A stretch of 64,000 nucleotides of DNA from Sphaerisporangium sp039871875 (GTDB taxonomy: Bacteria > Actinomycetota > Actinomycetes > Streptosporangiales > Streptosporangiaceae), in contig NZ_JBDPMD010000040.1 in the NCBI RefSeq assembly GCF_039871875.1, positions 1-64,000 on the forward strand, given 5' to 3'. The notes beneath the pieces were generated by a model that saw nothing but the letters and a program-made list of their open reading frames with translations, did not search any database and was not told where the DNA came from. A program made the position numbers and the translations under genes. Below, in pieces: positions 37,368 to 46,014 of this stretch (within the stretch, counting starts at the first letter, position 1; each line of letters starts with the position of its first letter).

Positions 37368-37519
37368 CGGGTCACCAGTCGGGACGCCGCTGGAACGGTG
37401 CTCACCACCCGGGTCACCACAGTCGGGACGCCGCTGGAACGGCGCTCAGCACCGGGTCGCCACAGGTCGAGGCGCCTGCCGGAACGGTGTACCCCGCCCC
37501 GGGTTACCACAGGTCGAGA
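37368..37519. repeat. degenerate 42-47-bp tandem repeats upstream of purF
   Basis: Three full and one partial unit starting GGGTCACCA at 37369, 37411, 37454 (GGGTCGCCA) and 37501 (GGGTTACCA). Each carries CAGTCGGGACGCCGCTGGAA or a variant in the middle. Units 1 and 2 are nearly identical; units 3 and 4 have diverged. They lie directly before the purF start and fill most of the 37230-37541 gap. The remainder (37230-37367) shows no other structure. Confidence 0.65.
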
Positions 37520-37541
37520 AGCCCAACTTAGAATGAAGCAC

Positions 37542-38978
37542 GTGCTAAAGGGCGACGGCCGACTCGGCCATGACCTTGACCCCGCTGACCGCGCGCCCCA
37601 GGACGCCTGTGGCGTCTTCGGCGTCTGGGCCCCGGGCGAGGAAGTCTCCAAACTCACCTACTACGGGCTGTACGCGCTGCAGCACCGCGGACAGGAGTCC
37701 GCGGGCATCGCCGTCAGCGAAGGCAGCCGGATCCTCGTCTACAAGGACATGGGCCTCGTCGCCCAGGTCTTCGACGAGTCGGTCCTCGGGACGTTGCGCG
37801 GCCACCTGGCGATCGGCCACTGCCGCTACTCGACCACGGGATCCAGCGTGTGGGAGAACGCCCAGCCCACCCTCAGCTCCACCGAGGGGGGCGGCCTGGC
37901 CCTCGCGCACAACGGCAACCTGATCAACACACCGCAGCTCGCCGAGCGGCTGACCGGCGCCACGATCCGGGCGACCACCGACACCGAGGTGCTGACGTCC
38001 CTGCTGGCCCAGGACCGCAGCCGGTCCATCGAGGACGCCGCCGCCGACCTCCTGCCGCAGGTCAAGGGCGCGTACTCGCTGGTCTTCATGGACGAGAAGA
38101 CCCTGTACGCCGCCCGTGACCCGCAGGGCATCCGCCCGCTGGTGCTCGGCCGCCTGGAGCGTGGCTGGGTGGTGGCGTCCGAGACCGCCGCGCTGGACAT
38201 CGTCGGCGCGACGTTCACCCGCGAGATCGAGCCCGGCGAGCTGCTGGCGATCGACGAGCGGGGGGTGCGTTCGCGCCGCTTCGCCCTCGCCGAACCCAAG
38301 GGCTGCCTGTTCGAGTACGTCTACCTGGCGCGCCCCGACACCACGATCGCGGGCCGCGGCGTGCAGGCCACCCGGGTCGAGGTGGGCCGCCGGCTGGCCA
38401 GGGAGCACCCGGTGGAGGCCGACCTGGTCATCCCGACCCCCGAGTCCGGCACCCCCGCCGCGATCGGCTACGCCGAACAGAGCGGCATCCCGTACGGCCA
38501 GGGGCTGGTGAAGAACTCCTACGTCGGCCGCACGTTCATCCAGCCGTCGCAGACCATCCGCCAGCTCGGCATCCGGCTCAAGCTGAACCCTCTGCGCGAG
38601 GTGATCCAGGGCAAGCGCCTGATCGTCGTGGACGACTCGATCGTGCGGGGCAACACCCAGCGGGCGATCGTGAAGATGCTGCGTGAGGCGGGCGCCACCG
38701 AGGTGCACGTGCGTATCTCGTCACCGCCGGTGAGCTGGCCGTGCTTCTACGGCATCGACTTCGCCACCAAGGTCGAGCTGATCGCGGGCACCAGGACCGT
38801 GGACGAGATCCGGTCGTCCATCGGCGCCGACTCGCTCGGCTACATCTCGCTGGAGGGCCTGACCGAGGCGACCACGATCCCGGCGGGACGGCTGTGCCGG
38901 GCGTGCTTCAACGGCGAGTACCCCATCCCCATCGATCAGGACAACGTGGGCAAGTTCGTGCTGGAGGCGCGGGCATGA
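37542..38978 (+). CDS. purF: amidophosphoribosyltransferase
   Basis: First committed enzyme of purine synthesis: PRPP plus glutamine gives phosphoribosylamine. About 478 residues. The propeptide ends before the nucleophile Cys23 in DACGVFGVWAPGEE; the PRTase motif is LIVVDDSIVRGNTQ, and C-terminal Cys residues in RLCRACFNGEYP suggest a Bacillus-type [4Fe-4S] enzyme. GTG 37542 gives MLKGDGRL, as in Streptomyces PurF; ATG 37533 is the alternative but overlaps a TAGAAT -10-like box (37529-37534), which would make the GTG leaderless. Overlaps purM by four bases. Confidence 0.95.
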   Translation: MLKGDGRLGHDLDPADRAPQDACGVFGVWAPGEEVSKLTYYGLYALQHRGQESAGIAVSEGSRILVYKDMGLVAQVFDESVLGTLRGHLAIGHCRYSTTGSSVWENAQPTLSSTEGGGLALAHNGNLINTPQLAERLTGATIRATTDTEVLTSLLAQDRSRSIEDAAADLLPQVKGAYSLVFMDEKTLYAARDPQGIRPLVLGRLERGWVVASETAALDIVGATFTREIEPGELLAIDERGVRSRRFALAEPKGCLFEYVYLARPDTTIAGRGVQATRVEVGRRLAREHPVEADLVIPTPESGTPAAIGYAEQSGIPYGQGLVKNSYVGRTFIQPSQTIRQLGIRLKLNPLREVIQGKRLIVVDDSIVRGNTQRAIVKMLREAGATEVHVRISSPPVSWPCFYGIDFATKVELIAGTRTVDEIRSSIGADSLGYISLEGLTEATTIPAGRLCRACFNGEYPIPIDQDNVGKFVLEARA

Positions 38979-40018
38979 GCCCTGAGGGCACGGCGTCCTA
39001 CGCCGCGGCGGGCGTGGACATCGAGGCGGGCGAGCGCGCGGTCGAGCTGATGAAGGCCAAGGTCGCCCGGTCGCGGCGGCCGGAGGTCGTGGACGACGCC
39101 AGCGGCTTCGCCGGGTTGTTCGACGTCTCCGCGCTGCTGCGCTTCAAGCGGCCCCTGCTCGCGACGTCCACCGACGGCGTGGGCACCAAGGTCATGCTGG
39201 CGCAGGCGCTCGGCAAGCACGACACGATCGGCATCGACCTGGTCGGCATGGTGGTCGACGACCTCGTGGTGTGCGGGGCCGAGCCGCTGTTCATGACCGA
39301 CTACATCGCGTGCGGCAAGGTGGTGCCCGAGCGGATCGCCGAGATCGTCGGCGGGGTCGCCGAGGGGTGCCGCCTGGCCGGGTGCGCCCTGGTCGGCGGG
39401 GAGACCGCCGAGCACCCGGGGGCCATGGGGCCGGACGAGTACGACCTCGCCGGGGCGGGCACCGGTGTCGTGGAGGCCGGCGATCTGCTCGGTCCCGACC
39501 GGGTGCGGCCGGGGGACGTGGTGCTCGGGCTGGCGTCCTCGGGGGTGCACTCCAACGGCTACTCGCTGGTGCGGCACGTGATCCGCGCCGCGGGCCTGGA
39601 GCTGGAGCGGGACGTGCCCGAGCTCGGGCGCACGCTCGGCGAGGAGCTGCTGGAGCCGACGCGCATCTATTCGCTGGCGTGCCTGGAGCTGGTGAGGACC
39701 GTCGAGGTGCACGCGTTCGCGCACATCACGGGCGGCGGCCTGGCCGCCAACCTGGCGCGGTCGCTGCCCGCCGGGGTGGACGCCGTGCTCGACCGTTCCT
39801 CCTGGACGCCTCAGCCGGTCTTCGAGGTGATCGCCGGGTACGGCCGGGTGCCCCAGGAGGAGATGGACCGCACGTTCAACCTGGGGGTCGGCATGTGCGC
39901 GGTCGTGCCCCCCGGCGTGGCCGACGTGGCGTTGGCCACACTGGCCGCCCGCGGCCAGGACGCGTGGGTGCTCGGTGAGATCGTGCCGGGCACGGGTGAG
40001 GCCCGTTTCACGGCCTGA
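38975..40018 (+). CDS. purM: phosphoribosylformylglycinamidine cyclo-ligase (AIR synthetase)
   Basis: A 347-residue ATP-dependent enzyme forming AIR from FGAM, fifth step of purine synthesis. Family marks: YAAAGVDIEAGERAVELMK, LATSTDGVGTKVMLA, GIDLVGMVVDDLVVCGAEPLF, VGGETAEHPG and the C-terminal FNLGVGMCAVV. ATG overlaps the purF stop (ATGA), so the pair is translationally coupled. A strong bidirectional terminator follows. Confidence 0.96.
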   Translation: MSPEGTASYAAAGVDIEAGERAVELMKAKVARSRRPEVVDDASGFAGLFDVSALLRFKRPLLATSTDGVGTKVMLAQALGKHDTIGIDLVGMVVDDLVVCGAEPLFMTDYIACGKVVPERIAEIVGGVAEGCRLAGCALVGGETAEHPGAMGPDEYDLAGAGTGVVEAGDLLGPDRVRPGDVVLGLASSGVHSNGYSLVRHVIRAAGLELERDVPELGRTLGEELLEPTRIYSLACLELVRTVEVHAFAHITGGGLAANLARSLPAGVDAVLDRSSWTPQPVFEVIAGYGRVPQEEMDRTFNLGVGMCAVVPPGVADVALATLAARGQDAWVLGEIVPGTGEARFTA

Positions 40019-40099
40019 GCCGACGCGGACAGAGGCACCCGGGCTCCACGGCCCGGGTGCGACGCGCGGGCCGTGTCACCGATGGGGAAGAGCACGACG

Positions 40100-40134
40100 A
40101 AAAGCTCCTTGCCATCGGGTGGCAAGGAGCTTTT
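40100..40134. terminator. strong bidirectional terminator between purM and DUF3073 gene
   Basis: A 15-bp perfect stem AAAAGCTCCTTGCCA with a 5-nt loop (TCGGG) and T-run in both directions. This is the best intrinsic terminator in the window, serving purFM from the left and the DUF3073 gene from the right. Confidence 0.92.
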
Positions 40135-40207
40135 CAGGTGGCACGAAGGAGGCACTCGGCGAGCTGTGCCCGCCGGGTGCCCTGCCAACGTTCAACCCGA
40201 AAGTCGC

Positions 40208-40438
40208 CTAACGGCGCCGGGACCTGGGGTCCTCGTCATCGTCGTCTTCGAAGTCGTCGGCGTAATCGGCGTACCGATCGGCCAGCTCATCGTCGACGAC
40301 GTCGTCGTCTACGTTCTGGTTGGAGTCGTGGTTGACTCCGAGCTCCTCGCGAAGACGGTCAAGATCGGTGCCGCCGCTGTTGTACTTGAGCTGGCGGGCA
40401 ACCTTCACCTGCTTGGCCTTGGCTCGGCCGCGCCCCAT
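40208..40438 (-). CDS. DUF3073 protein
   Basis: A 76-residue hydrophilic protein: basic start MGRGRAKAKQVKVARQLKY and a very acidic C terminus (YADYADDFEDDDDEDP). This is the actinomycete-wide DUF3073 family, function unknown. It lies between purM and valine dehydrogenase as in Streptomyces. A GTACGCCGTAT sequence (40565-40575), resembling the TetR sites at 28.9 kb, occurs upstream; probably chance. Confidence 0.88.
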   Translation of the reverse strand: MGRGRAKAKQVKVARQLKYNSGGTDLDRLREELGVNHDSNQNVDDDVVDDELADRYADYADDFEDDDDEDPRSRRR

Positions 40439-40588
40439 CGGCTCGACCCCCTCATGCGGGGTCGTGCCCGACCCCTCGTCGCTAACGCACCACGCGCTGA
40501 CGCCGCCTGACTTCCGACGTCAGCTCTCGTTCGACTACAACCGTACCTGTTTTGCGCGCCAGTCGGTACGCCGTATGGGCGTCCGTGG

Positions 40589-41695
40589 TCAGCGGCCGAG
40601 CCAAATGGCCCTAAGCCGTCCGACTTCCGACATTCTGCGCTCGGCCAGCCTATCGGCCGCCACCGCCGGAGGAACCCCTTCTTCCTCCGCCATCGAAAAG
40701 ATCTTCAATGTCGTGTCGAAGATCTGCGTTGCCTTTGCCCTGGCCCGGCTCATGTCGAAGCCCTCGATCTCGTCCGCGACCTGGATCACGCCACCGGAGT
40801 TGACGACGTAGTCGGGAGCGTAGAGGACGCCCCGCTCGGCGAGCTGCTTCTCCACGCCGGTGTGGGCGAGCTGGTTGTTGGCCCCGCCGCACACGATGGT
40901 GGCCCGCAGGCCGGCGACCGTGTCGTCGTCCAGGGCGCCGCCGAGCGCGCAGGGGGAGTAGACGTCGATGTCGGCGGCCTTCAGCGCGGCGGCGTCCGCC
41001 ACGACGTCCACCTGGGGGTGGCGGGCACGCACCCGCTCGACGGCGTGCTCGCTGACGTCGCAGATCACGACCTCGGCGCCGTCCTCCAGCAGATGCTCCA
41101 CCAGCCGGTGCCCGACCTTGCCGACCCCTTCGACGCCGACGCGGCGGCCGCGCAGGGAGGGAGTGCCGTAGGTGTACTGGGCGGCGGCCCGCATGCCCTG
41201 GAACACGCCGTACGCGGTGAGGATGGAGGAGTCGCCCGCGCCGCCGTGCGCCACGGTGCGCCCGGTCACGAACGAGCACTCCCTGGCGACGACGTCCATG
41301 TCCTCGCTGTAGGTGCCGACGTCGCAGGCGGTGTAGTAGCGCCCGCCGAGGGACTGCACGAACCGGCCGTACGCCCGCAGCAACGCCTCGCTCTTGTCCT
41401 TGGCCGGATCGCCGATGATCACGGCCTTGCCGCCGCCGTGGTCGAGCCCGGCGAGCGCGTTCTTGTACGCCATGGCCCGGGAGAGGTTGAGCACGTCGGC
41501 CAGCGCGGCCTGCTCGCTCTCGTAGGGGTAGAACCGCGTGCCGCCGAGACCGGGGCCGAGCGCGGTGCTGTAGATGGCGATGATCGCCCGCAGGCCGCTG
41601 CGGTCGTCGGCGCAGAAGACGACCTGCTCGTGGCGAGCCTGCCCGTTCGGTGAGGGGTCCGCGTCCTTGTGGGACGACCCGAAGACATCGGTCAC
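40589..41695 (-). CDS. vdh: valine/leucine dehydrogenase (Glu/Leu/Phe/Val dehydrogenase family)
   Basis: A 368-residue NAD-dependent amino-acid dehydrogenase turning branched-chain amino acids into 2-oxoacids. The catalytic segment is YKNALAGLDHGGGKAVI with Lys78 and Lys90; the glycine-rich ring of the NAD domain is GVEGVGKVGHRLVEHL; VCGGANNQLA and VNSGGVIQVADE are the usual family ends. Length and gene neighbours match Streptomyces Vdh. Its product is the substrate of the branched-chain dehydrogenase encoded at 16-19.5 kb. GTG start. Confidence 0.9.
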   Translation of the reverse strand: MTDVFGSSHKDADPSPNGQARHEQVVFCADDRSGLRAIIAIYSTALGPGLGGTRFYPYESEQAALADVLNLSRAMAYKNALAGLDHGGGKAVIIGDPAKDKSEALLRAYGRFVQSLGGRYYTACDVGTYSEDMDVVARECSFVTGRTVAHGGAGDSSILTAYGVFQGMRAAAQYTYGTPSLRGRRVGVEGVGKVGHRLVEHLLEDGAEVVICDVSEHAVERVRARHPQVDVVADAAALKAADIDVYSPCALGGALDDDTVAGLRATIVCGGANNQLAHTGVEKQLAERGVLYAPDYVVNSGGVIQVADEIEGFDMSRARAKATQIFDTTLKIFSMAEEEGVPPAVAADRLAERRMSEVGRLRAIWLGR

Positions 41696-41926
41696 GGTGG
41701 TGACTCCCAGTCATCTTTCCGTCCGCCGCCCCGTCGCGGCGGATCCAGGACACCACCCTATCCAGCCACCTCCACACCAACCATGATCAACCGGCCGGAC
41801 GCGACACGCCGTGGAGCGCTACAAAGCCCTTGGAGGGCCCCCGGGGCACCGCCCCCTCCTCCCGTGCCCCCTCGCCCCGCCGTGCTCGCTCGCGTCCGCT
41901 CACCGCTCCGTGGCACCATTCGAGGT

Positions 41927-42805
41927 GTGCTGCCCTACGCCGCCTATCTCCGTGTCTACGAGCCGTTGTCCGCGTTCACCGAGCGCGACCGCGCCTACTG
42001 GGCGGCGTACGCGGACTCCAAGGACCGGCCGCGCCGCGCGTTCGCCCTGGAGGCCGAGCACGCCGAGGCGGTGCGCCGGCTGCTCGGCGTCTCCCCGATG
42101 CCCGCGCCGGGAGGCGAGAGCACCAACGCCTACCTGCGGCGCATAGAGGACACCCTGTACGTCTGCCCGTGGCAGAGCAGGCTGCGCTCGTGGCTGGCCT
42201 TCGCCCGCTTCCGCGGCGGCACGCCGCCCCGCCTGGCCGACCGGTTCGTGCCCCGGGCCATCGCCGAGCAGACCGTGGACGACTTCGACCGCTTCAAGCA
42301 GAACGGCGGCTCCGCGGCGCTGCGCACGCACATCCGCACCAGCACCTGGCACGTCCCCACGCCGTGGTTCGTGCCGTTCGACTCGGCGGAGCGCTGGCTG
42401 GTGCTCGGGCGCCAGGAGGAGAACGCGCAGGAGCCCTCGGCGGCCACCACCACGGCCCCGGCGCGCAACCTGCTGTACGTCACCTCCATGGCCCAGGCAC
42501 GCCGGCGGGTGGCGCGTGCGCTGGTCGTGATCCGGCGGCACGTGGGCGAGGTGAGCACGCTCACCGAGGTCGAGGAGGTCGGCCGGTGGCTGGAGGACTT
42601 CCATCCCCACTCGCTGGTCGAGCTCGACTACGGCGGCCTGGTGCACCTGATGGACGACGCCACGCTGCAGGCCGACCAGTCCGCCGCGGAGCTCGCCGCG
42701 GCGCTGACCGGGTTGGACACGGGTCAAGAAGAGCTGGCCTTCGCCATGTATCAGCGCGTGATCGTGCGCTGGAAGTCAATACAAGCCCTCGAATCGGCGA
42801 ACTGA
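41927..42805 (+). CDS. conserved actinomycete hypothetical protein between vdh and bldC
   Basis: A 292-residue soluble protein opening MLPYAAYLRVYEPLSAFTERDRAYW. It contains many conserved aromatic residues (RTSTWHVPTPWFVPF) and ends in a helical region. No domain of known function is recognised. A homologous gene stands at the same place, between vdh and bldC, in Streptomyces, which supports the call. GTG 41927 is used because conservation should start there; upstream sequence is open but low-complexity Pro/Arg. Confidence 0.75.
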   Translation: MLPYAAYLRVYEPLSAFTERDRAYWAAYADSKDRPRRAFALEAEHAEAVRRLLGVSPMPAPGGESTNAYLRRIEDTLYVCPWQSRLRSWLAFARFRGGTPPRLADRFVPRAIAEQTVDDFDRFKQNGGSAALRTHIRTSTWHVPTPWFVPFDSAERWLVLGRQEENAQEPSAATTTAPARNLLYVTSMAQARRRVARALVVIRRHVGEVSTLTEVEEVGRWLEDFHPHSLVELDYGGLVHLMDDATLQADQSAAELAAALTGLDTGQEELAFAMYQRVIVRWKSIQALESAN

Positions 42806-43127
42806 ACCGCAAATCATGCACGTGACCTGCAAAAGTAGGTAACGGGAGTCACCAGCTCGCTTCTGCGAACTGAGTAGTTTGCCGTTTTCACTGCGATACC
42901 ACGAAACGTGTCGCTAGAATCACCGAGCGTGACATCAACCCGTGGACAAGGCGTTGTACTTTCAGGGCTCGCCAATCGCTCTACGTGGCTGTATGGTCAC
43001 ATCGGGTGATACCGCATGTGGTCCAGAAAAATCCGCACGAACTGGATCCTTGTGGGACATCCGTGACGAAGCGCCAACACAAGTCGCAGGATCGCTGTCG
43101 CCGGTCCACGGAGGAGAGGCCGCACAA
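42806..43127 (+). promoter_or_regulatory. bldC upstream region with candidate -10 box
   Basis: About 320 bp without a gene and less GC-rich than its surroundings. TAGAAT at 42915-42920 is a good -10 hexamer but no strong -35 is found at 17-18 bp. If used, the bldC leader would be about 200 nt. The GGAGAGG ribosome site is at 43111-43118. No riboswitch-like structure was recognised. Confidence 0.4.
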
Positions 43128-43331
43128 ATGTCAGCTCGTACACCCGAGGCCGAGCCACTGCTCACCCCGGCGGAGGTCGCCACCATGTTCCGCGTCGACC
43201 CCAAGACCGTTACTCGGTGGGCGAAGGCGGGCAAGTTGACGTCCATCCGCACCCTCGGCGGTCACCGGCGTTACCGGGAGACCGAGGTCCGGGCGCTGCT
43301 CGCGGGCATCCCGCAGCAGCGATCGGAGTGA
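43128..43331 (+). CDS. bldC: developmental regulator BldC (MerR-like DNA-binding protein)
   Basis: A 67-residue protein, nearly identical to Streptomyces coelicolor BldC: LLTPAEVATMFRVDPKTVTR then WAKAGKLTSIRTLGGHRRYR. It is only the MerR-type winged helix, without a dimerisation coiled coil; BldC binds direct repeats cooperatively and controls entry into development. ATG with GGAGAGG 10 nt upstream. Gene order with vdh and the hypothetical gene is as in Streptomyces. Confidence 0.96.
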   Translation: MSARTPEAEPLLTPAEVATMFRVDPKTVTRWAKAGKLTSIRTLGGHRRYRETEVRALLAGIPQQRSE

Positions 43332-43335
43332 CACG

Positions 43336-43352
43336 AGGTCCGTCACGGACCT
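43336..43352 (+). terminator. short hairpin after bldC
   Basis: A 7-bp stem AGGTCCG/CGGACCT with a 3-nt loop, 4 nt beyond the stop codon. Probably a weak terminator; a second hairpin lies at 43432-43453. Confidence 0.45.
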
Positions 43353-43431
43353 ACTAGGGGGGAGAACCGGCGCGCTCGCGTCCCGTATGTGAGCGCGTCA
43401 TCAACACCGCACAGCCGTGGCCCTGAGCCGC

Positions 43432-43453
43432 GCGGGCCGGTTCCCCGGCCCGC
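43432..43453. terminator. hairpin between bldC and the convergent tetR gene
   Basis: A 9-bp perfect stem GCGGGCCGG/CCGGCCCGC with a TTCC loop, 54 nt before the end of the minus-strand tetR gene; may terminate either gene. Confidence 0.5.
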
Positions 43454-43507
43454 CCGCACAGAGGGCGCACGGGCCGGTGTGGAGGCGCCGTCCGCGCCGG
43501 CGCCACC

Positions 43508-44206
43508 TCACTGGGCCCGCATCGGCAGCAGGTCCGCGAGCAGCACGTTCACCTGGTGATCGTGCCGGGCGGCCACGCCGAGCAGCGCCGTCATCTGGTC
43601 CACGAGCAGGCTCTCCAGAGTCGCCCGGTCCATGTCGCGGTTCTCCAGCCAGTCCAGCCCCGCGATCTCGACCGACGCGATCCACGACCGCAGCGTCACC
43701 CGCAGCGCCGCCCCGGGCTCCTCCACCCGCATGCGATGCGTGATCATCCGCAGCATGCGGCGCCGCACGCTCTCCACGATCTCGCCGACCTCGCCCGTGC
43801 GGTTGGCCGGGCCGCCGCGCAGCAGGGCCGCGAAACCGGCCGCGTGGTCCTCGACGAAGTCGAAGTACCGCGTCAGCCCGTCGGCGATCTCCTCCAGGGC
43901 ACTCCCCCCGCCGACCGGCCGCAGCCGTTCCTCCAGCTCCTCCGCCGCGCCGCGCAGCGCCGTGACGTAGAGCTCCTGCTTGCCGCCGAAGTAGTGATAG
44001 ACGAGCGCACGGGACGCACCCGCGGCGGAGGCGACGTCGTCCACCGAGACGTCCTCCGCGTCGTGCTTGCTGAACAACTCCAGCGCCGCCGCCATCAGCT
44101 CCTCGCGCCGCCGGTCCACACTGAGCCGGCGGCGCGCCGGCCGTGAGCCGCCCGGTGGATGGTCGTGCGCGTCCGGAGCTCGTGATGTCGCACCCACACT
44201 GCGCAC
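43508..44206 (-). CDS. TetR-family transcriptional regulator
   Basis: A 232-residue repressor. After about 25 disordered residues the HTH domain reads RREELMAAALELFSKHDAED then VSVDDVASAAGASRALVYHYF (to residue about 75), followed by a helical ligand domain with VEDHAAGFAALLRGGPANRTGE. No target operon is adjacent on the minus strand; the divergent neighbour is a LacI-family gene. GTG start. Confidence 0.85.
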   Translation of the reverse strand: MRSVGATSRAPDAHDHPPGGSRPARRRLSVDRRREELMAAALELFSKHDAEDVSVDDVASAAGASRALVYHYFGGKQELYVTALRGAAEELEERLRPVGGGSALEEIADGLTRYFDFVEDHAAGFAALLRGGPANRTGEVGEIVESVRRRMLRMITHRMRVEEPGAALRVTLRSWIASVEIAGLDWLENRDMDRATLESLLVDQMTALLGVAARHDHQVNVLLADLLPMRAQ

Positions 44207-44446
44207 CCTAACCGAGGGGTGCCGGGCGAACGCGCGGAGAATGAGCGGTCACCTCGGCGCGCGACACCCCCGTACCCCCATTTTCCGCACATCGCCCTCG
44301 ACGACCTGCACGGATCACTCACCGCACCGAATATCACAGAACACCTGACCAGGGACATTCGGGCTCGTGCGGAAAACAGGCGTACCCTCGACGCGACTCG
44401 ATCGTTTGGTCTGACAGGTGCACATCCACTCAGCGTGGGGAGAACC

Positions 44447-45550
44447 ATGTCAGGACCGTCCATGCAGACGACCTCCCGCTACCGAGCGGATCTCGGCACG
44501 GCCGCTCCGGCCCTGGGCGACGCCCACGGGCCGCGCCCCCGGCCGACGATCCGCAACGTGGCCGAGCGGGCGGGTGTCTCGAAGTCGCTGGTCTCTCTGG
44601 TGTTGCGGGGGTCGCCACACGTCAGCGAGCACCGGCGCGAAGCGGTGCTGCAGGCGGCCAGGGAACTCGGCTACCGCCCGAACGCGGTCGCCCGCAGCCT
44701 CGTCGAAGGCCGCACCCACCTCGTGGGGGCCCTCGTGGCCGACCTGCACAACCCTTTCTACGCCGAGTTCCTCGACGGCTTGCAGGAGAGCCTGCACGGC
44801 GACGGCCTGCGGCTGCTGATCGGCAGCGGCCGGTGGGACCCCGCGTTCGAGGAGGAGGCCGTCGAGGCGTTCCTCGAACTGCGCGTGGACGGCCTGGTGC
44901 TGCTCGGCGTGTCCCCCTCCAGCGAGACGCTGGCCGAGGCGGCGGCGTACACCCCGACGGTGGTCGTGGGCGAGCGTGACGTCGAGCTGGAGAGCGTGGA
45001 CATCGTGGTGGACGACGACGAGCTCGGCGCCGGGCTCGCGGTGGACCACCTGGTGGAGCTCGGCCACCGGCGCATCGCGCACATCGAGGGCACCCCCTCG
45101 TCCTCGGCCCGGTTCCGCTGCGAGGGCTACCTGGTGGCGATGCGCAGGCACGGCCTCGCGCCGCACATCATGGTGGAGCACGGCGACTTCACCGAGGAGG
45201 GCGGACGGCGGGCCGCCCGCTCGCTCCTGGAGCGCTCCCCCCGGCCCACCGCCATCTTCGCGGCGAACGACGTCGCGGCGCTCGGCGTGCTGGTCGCGGC
45301 CAGCGAGCTCGGGCTGCGGGTGCCGGAGGACCTGTCGGTCGTCGGGTACGACAACACCCACCTGGCGGCGATCCACCACATCTCCCTCACCAGCCTGGAC
45401 CAGCCGCGGCGGGCCATGGGCAGGTCGGCCGCCACGCTGCTGAGCGACCGCATCACCGACCCGGGCAAAACGGCCAGGCTGCGCCAGGTCACGCCTCGCC
45501 TGGTGGTCCGGCACAGCACCGGCCCGGCGCCAAGCGAGCCCCAAGGGTAG
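44447..45550 (+). CDS. LacI-family transcriptional regulator
   Basis: A 367-residue repressor. The HTH is TIRNVAERAGVSKSLVSLVL (about residues 33-52) with the hinge helix segment RPNAVARSLVEGRTHLVGALV; the periplasmic-binding-like domain has IFAANDVAALGVLVAASELG then LRVPEDLSVVGYDNTHLA. The effector is probably a sugar but unknown, and no sugar transport genes are adjacent. ATG 44447 has GGGGAG upstream; the first 30 residues are a non-conserved extension. Confidence 0.88.
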   Translation: MSGPSMQTTSRYRADLGTAAPALGDAHGPRPRPTIRNVAERAGVSKSLVSLVLRGSPHVSEHRREAVLQAARELGYRPNAVARSLVEGRTHLVGALVADLHNPFYAEFLDGLQESLHGDGLRLLIGSGRWDPAFEEEAVEAFLELRVDGLVLLGVSPSSETLAEAAAYTPTVVVGERDVELESVDIVVDDDELGAGLAVDHLVELGHRRIAHIEGTPSSSARFRCEGYLVAMRRHGLAPHIMVEHGDFTEEGGRRAARSLLERSPRPTAIFAANDVAALGVLVAASELGLRVPEDLSVVGYDNTHLAAIHHISLTSLDQPRRAMGRSAATLLSDRITDPGKTARLRQVTPRLVVRHSTGPAPSEPQG

Positions 45551-45622
45551 GTCAACCTCCACGGCTACGGCCGCCCGCCGGTGTTGACTCAGAGGTCAGG
45601 AGCGTCGGCACCGGAGGTAGAC

Positions 45623-45871
45623 ATGCGTGATCCAGAACTGGTGTCCTGCGCGCAGCGCGCGGCGGCCGAGCTCGAACGCGCCTGGGCGCACTGGCGGGCC
45701 GCGCGGGGCAAGGACGGCGAGTGCGCGACCGAGTCGGTCGCCAGCTACGTCGCCCATTCCATCGACCATCCCTGGGGACGTCCCCGGGTGGTCCTCGGCC
45801 TGGACGCGGACGAGGCGCGCGACCTCGCGGCGCTGCTCCAGCGGCAGGAACTCGGCGAGCACGCCTGGTGA
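45623..45871 (+). CDS. small soluble protein of unknown function
   Basis: An 82-residue protein starting MRDPELVSCAQRAAAELERAW, helical N-terminal half and a C-terminal half RPRVVLGLDADEARDLAALLQ. A clear GGAGG ribosome site five bases before ATG 45623 supports a real gene. No family recognised. Confidence 0.65.
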   Translation: MRDPELVSCAQRAAAELERAWAHWRAARGKDGECATESVASYVAHSIDHPWGRPRVVLGLDADEARDLAALLQRQELGEHAW

Positions 45872-46014
45872 ACCCCGGCCGGGGGAACTGCCGCAGGCAC
45901 ACGAAGCCGACGTCATCCTGCGCGAGGTGAGTCCCCGATCGGGCGAAACGTCCAGGTCATTACGCCGGTACGCGTAAGTTGGATGCGGACAGGTCGCCTG
46001 CGAAGGGATCTTTC

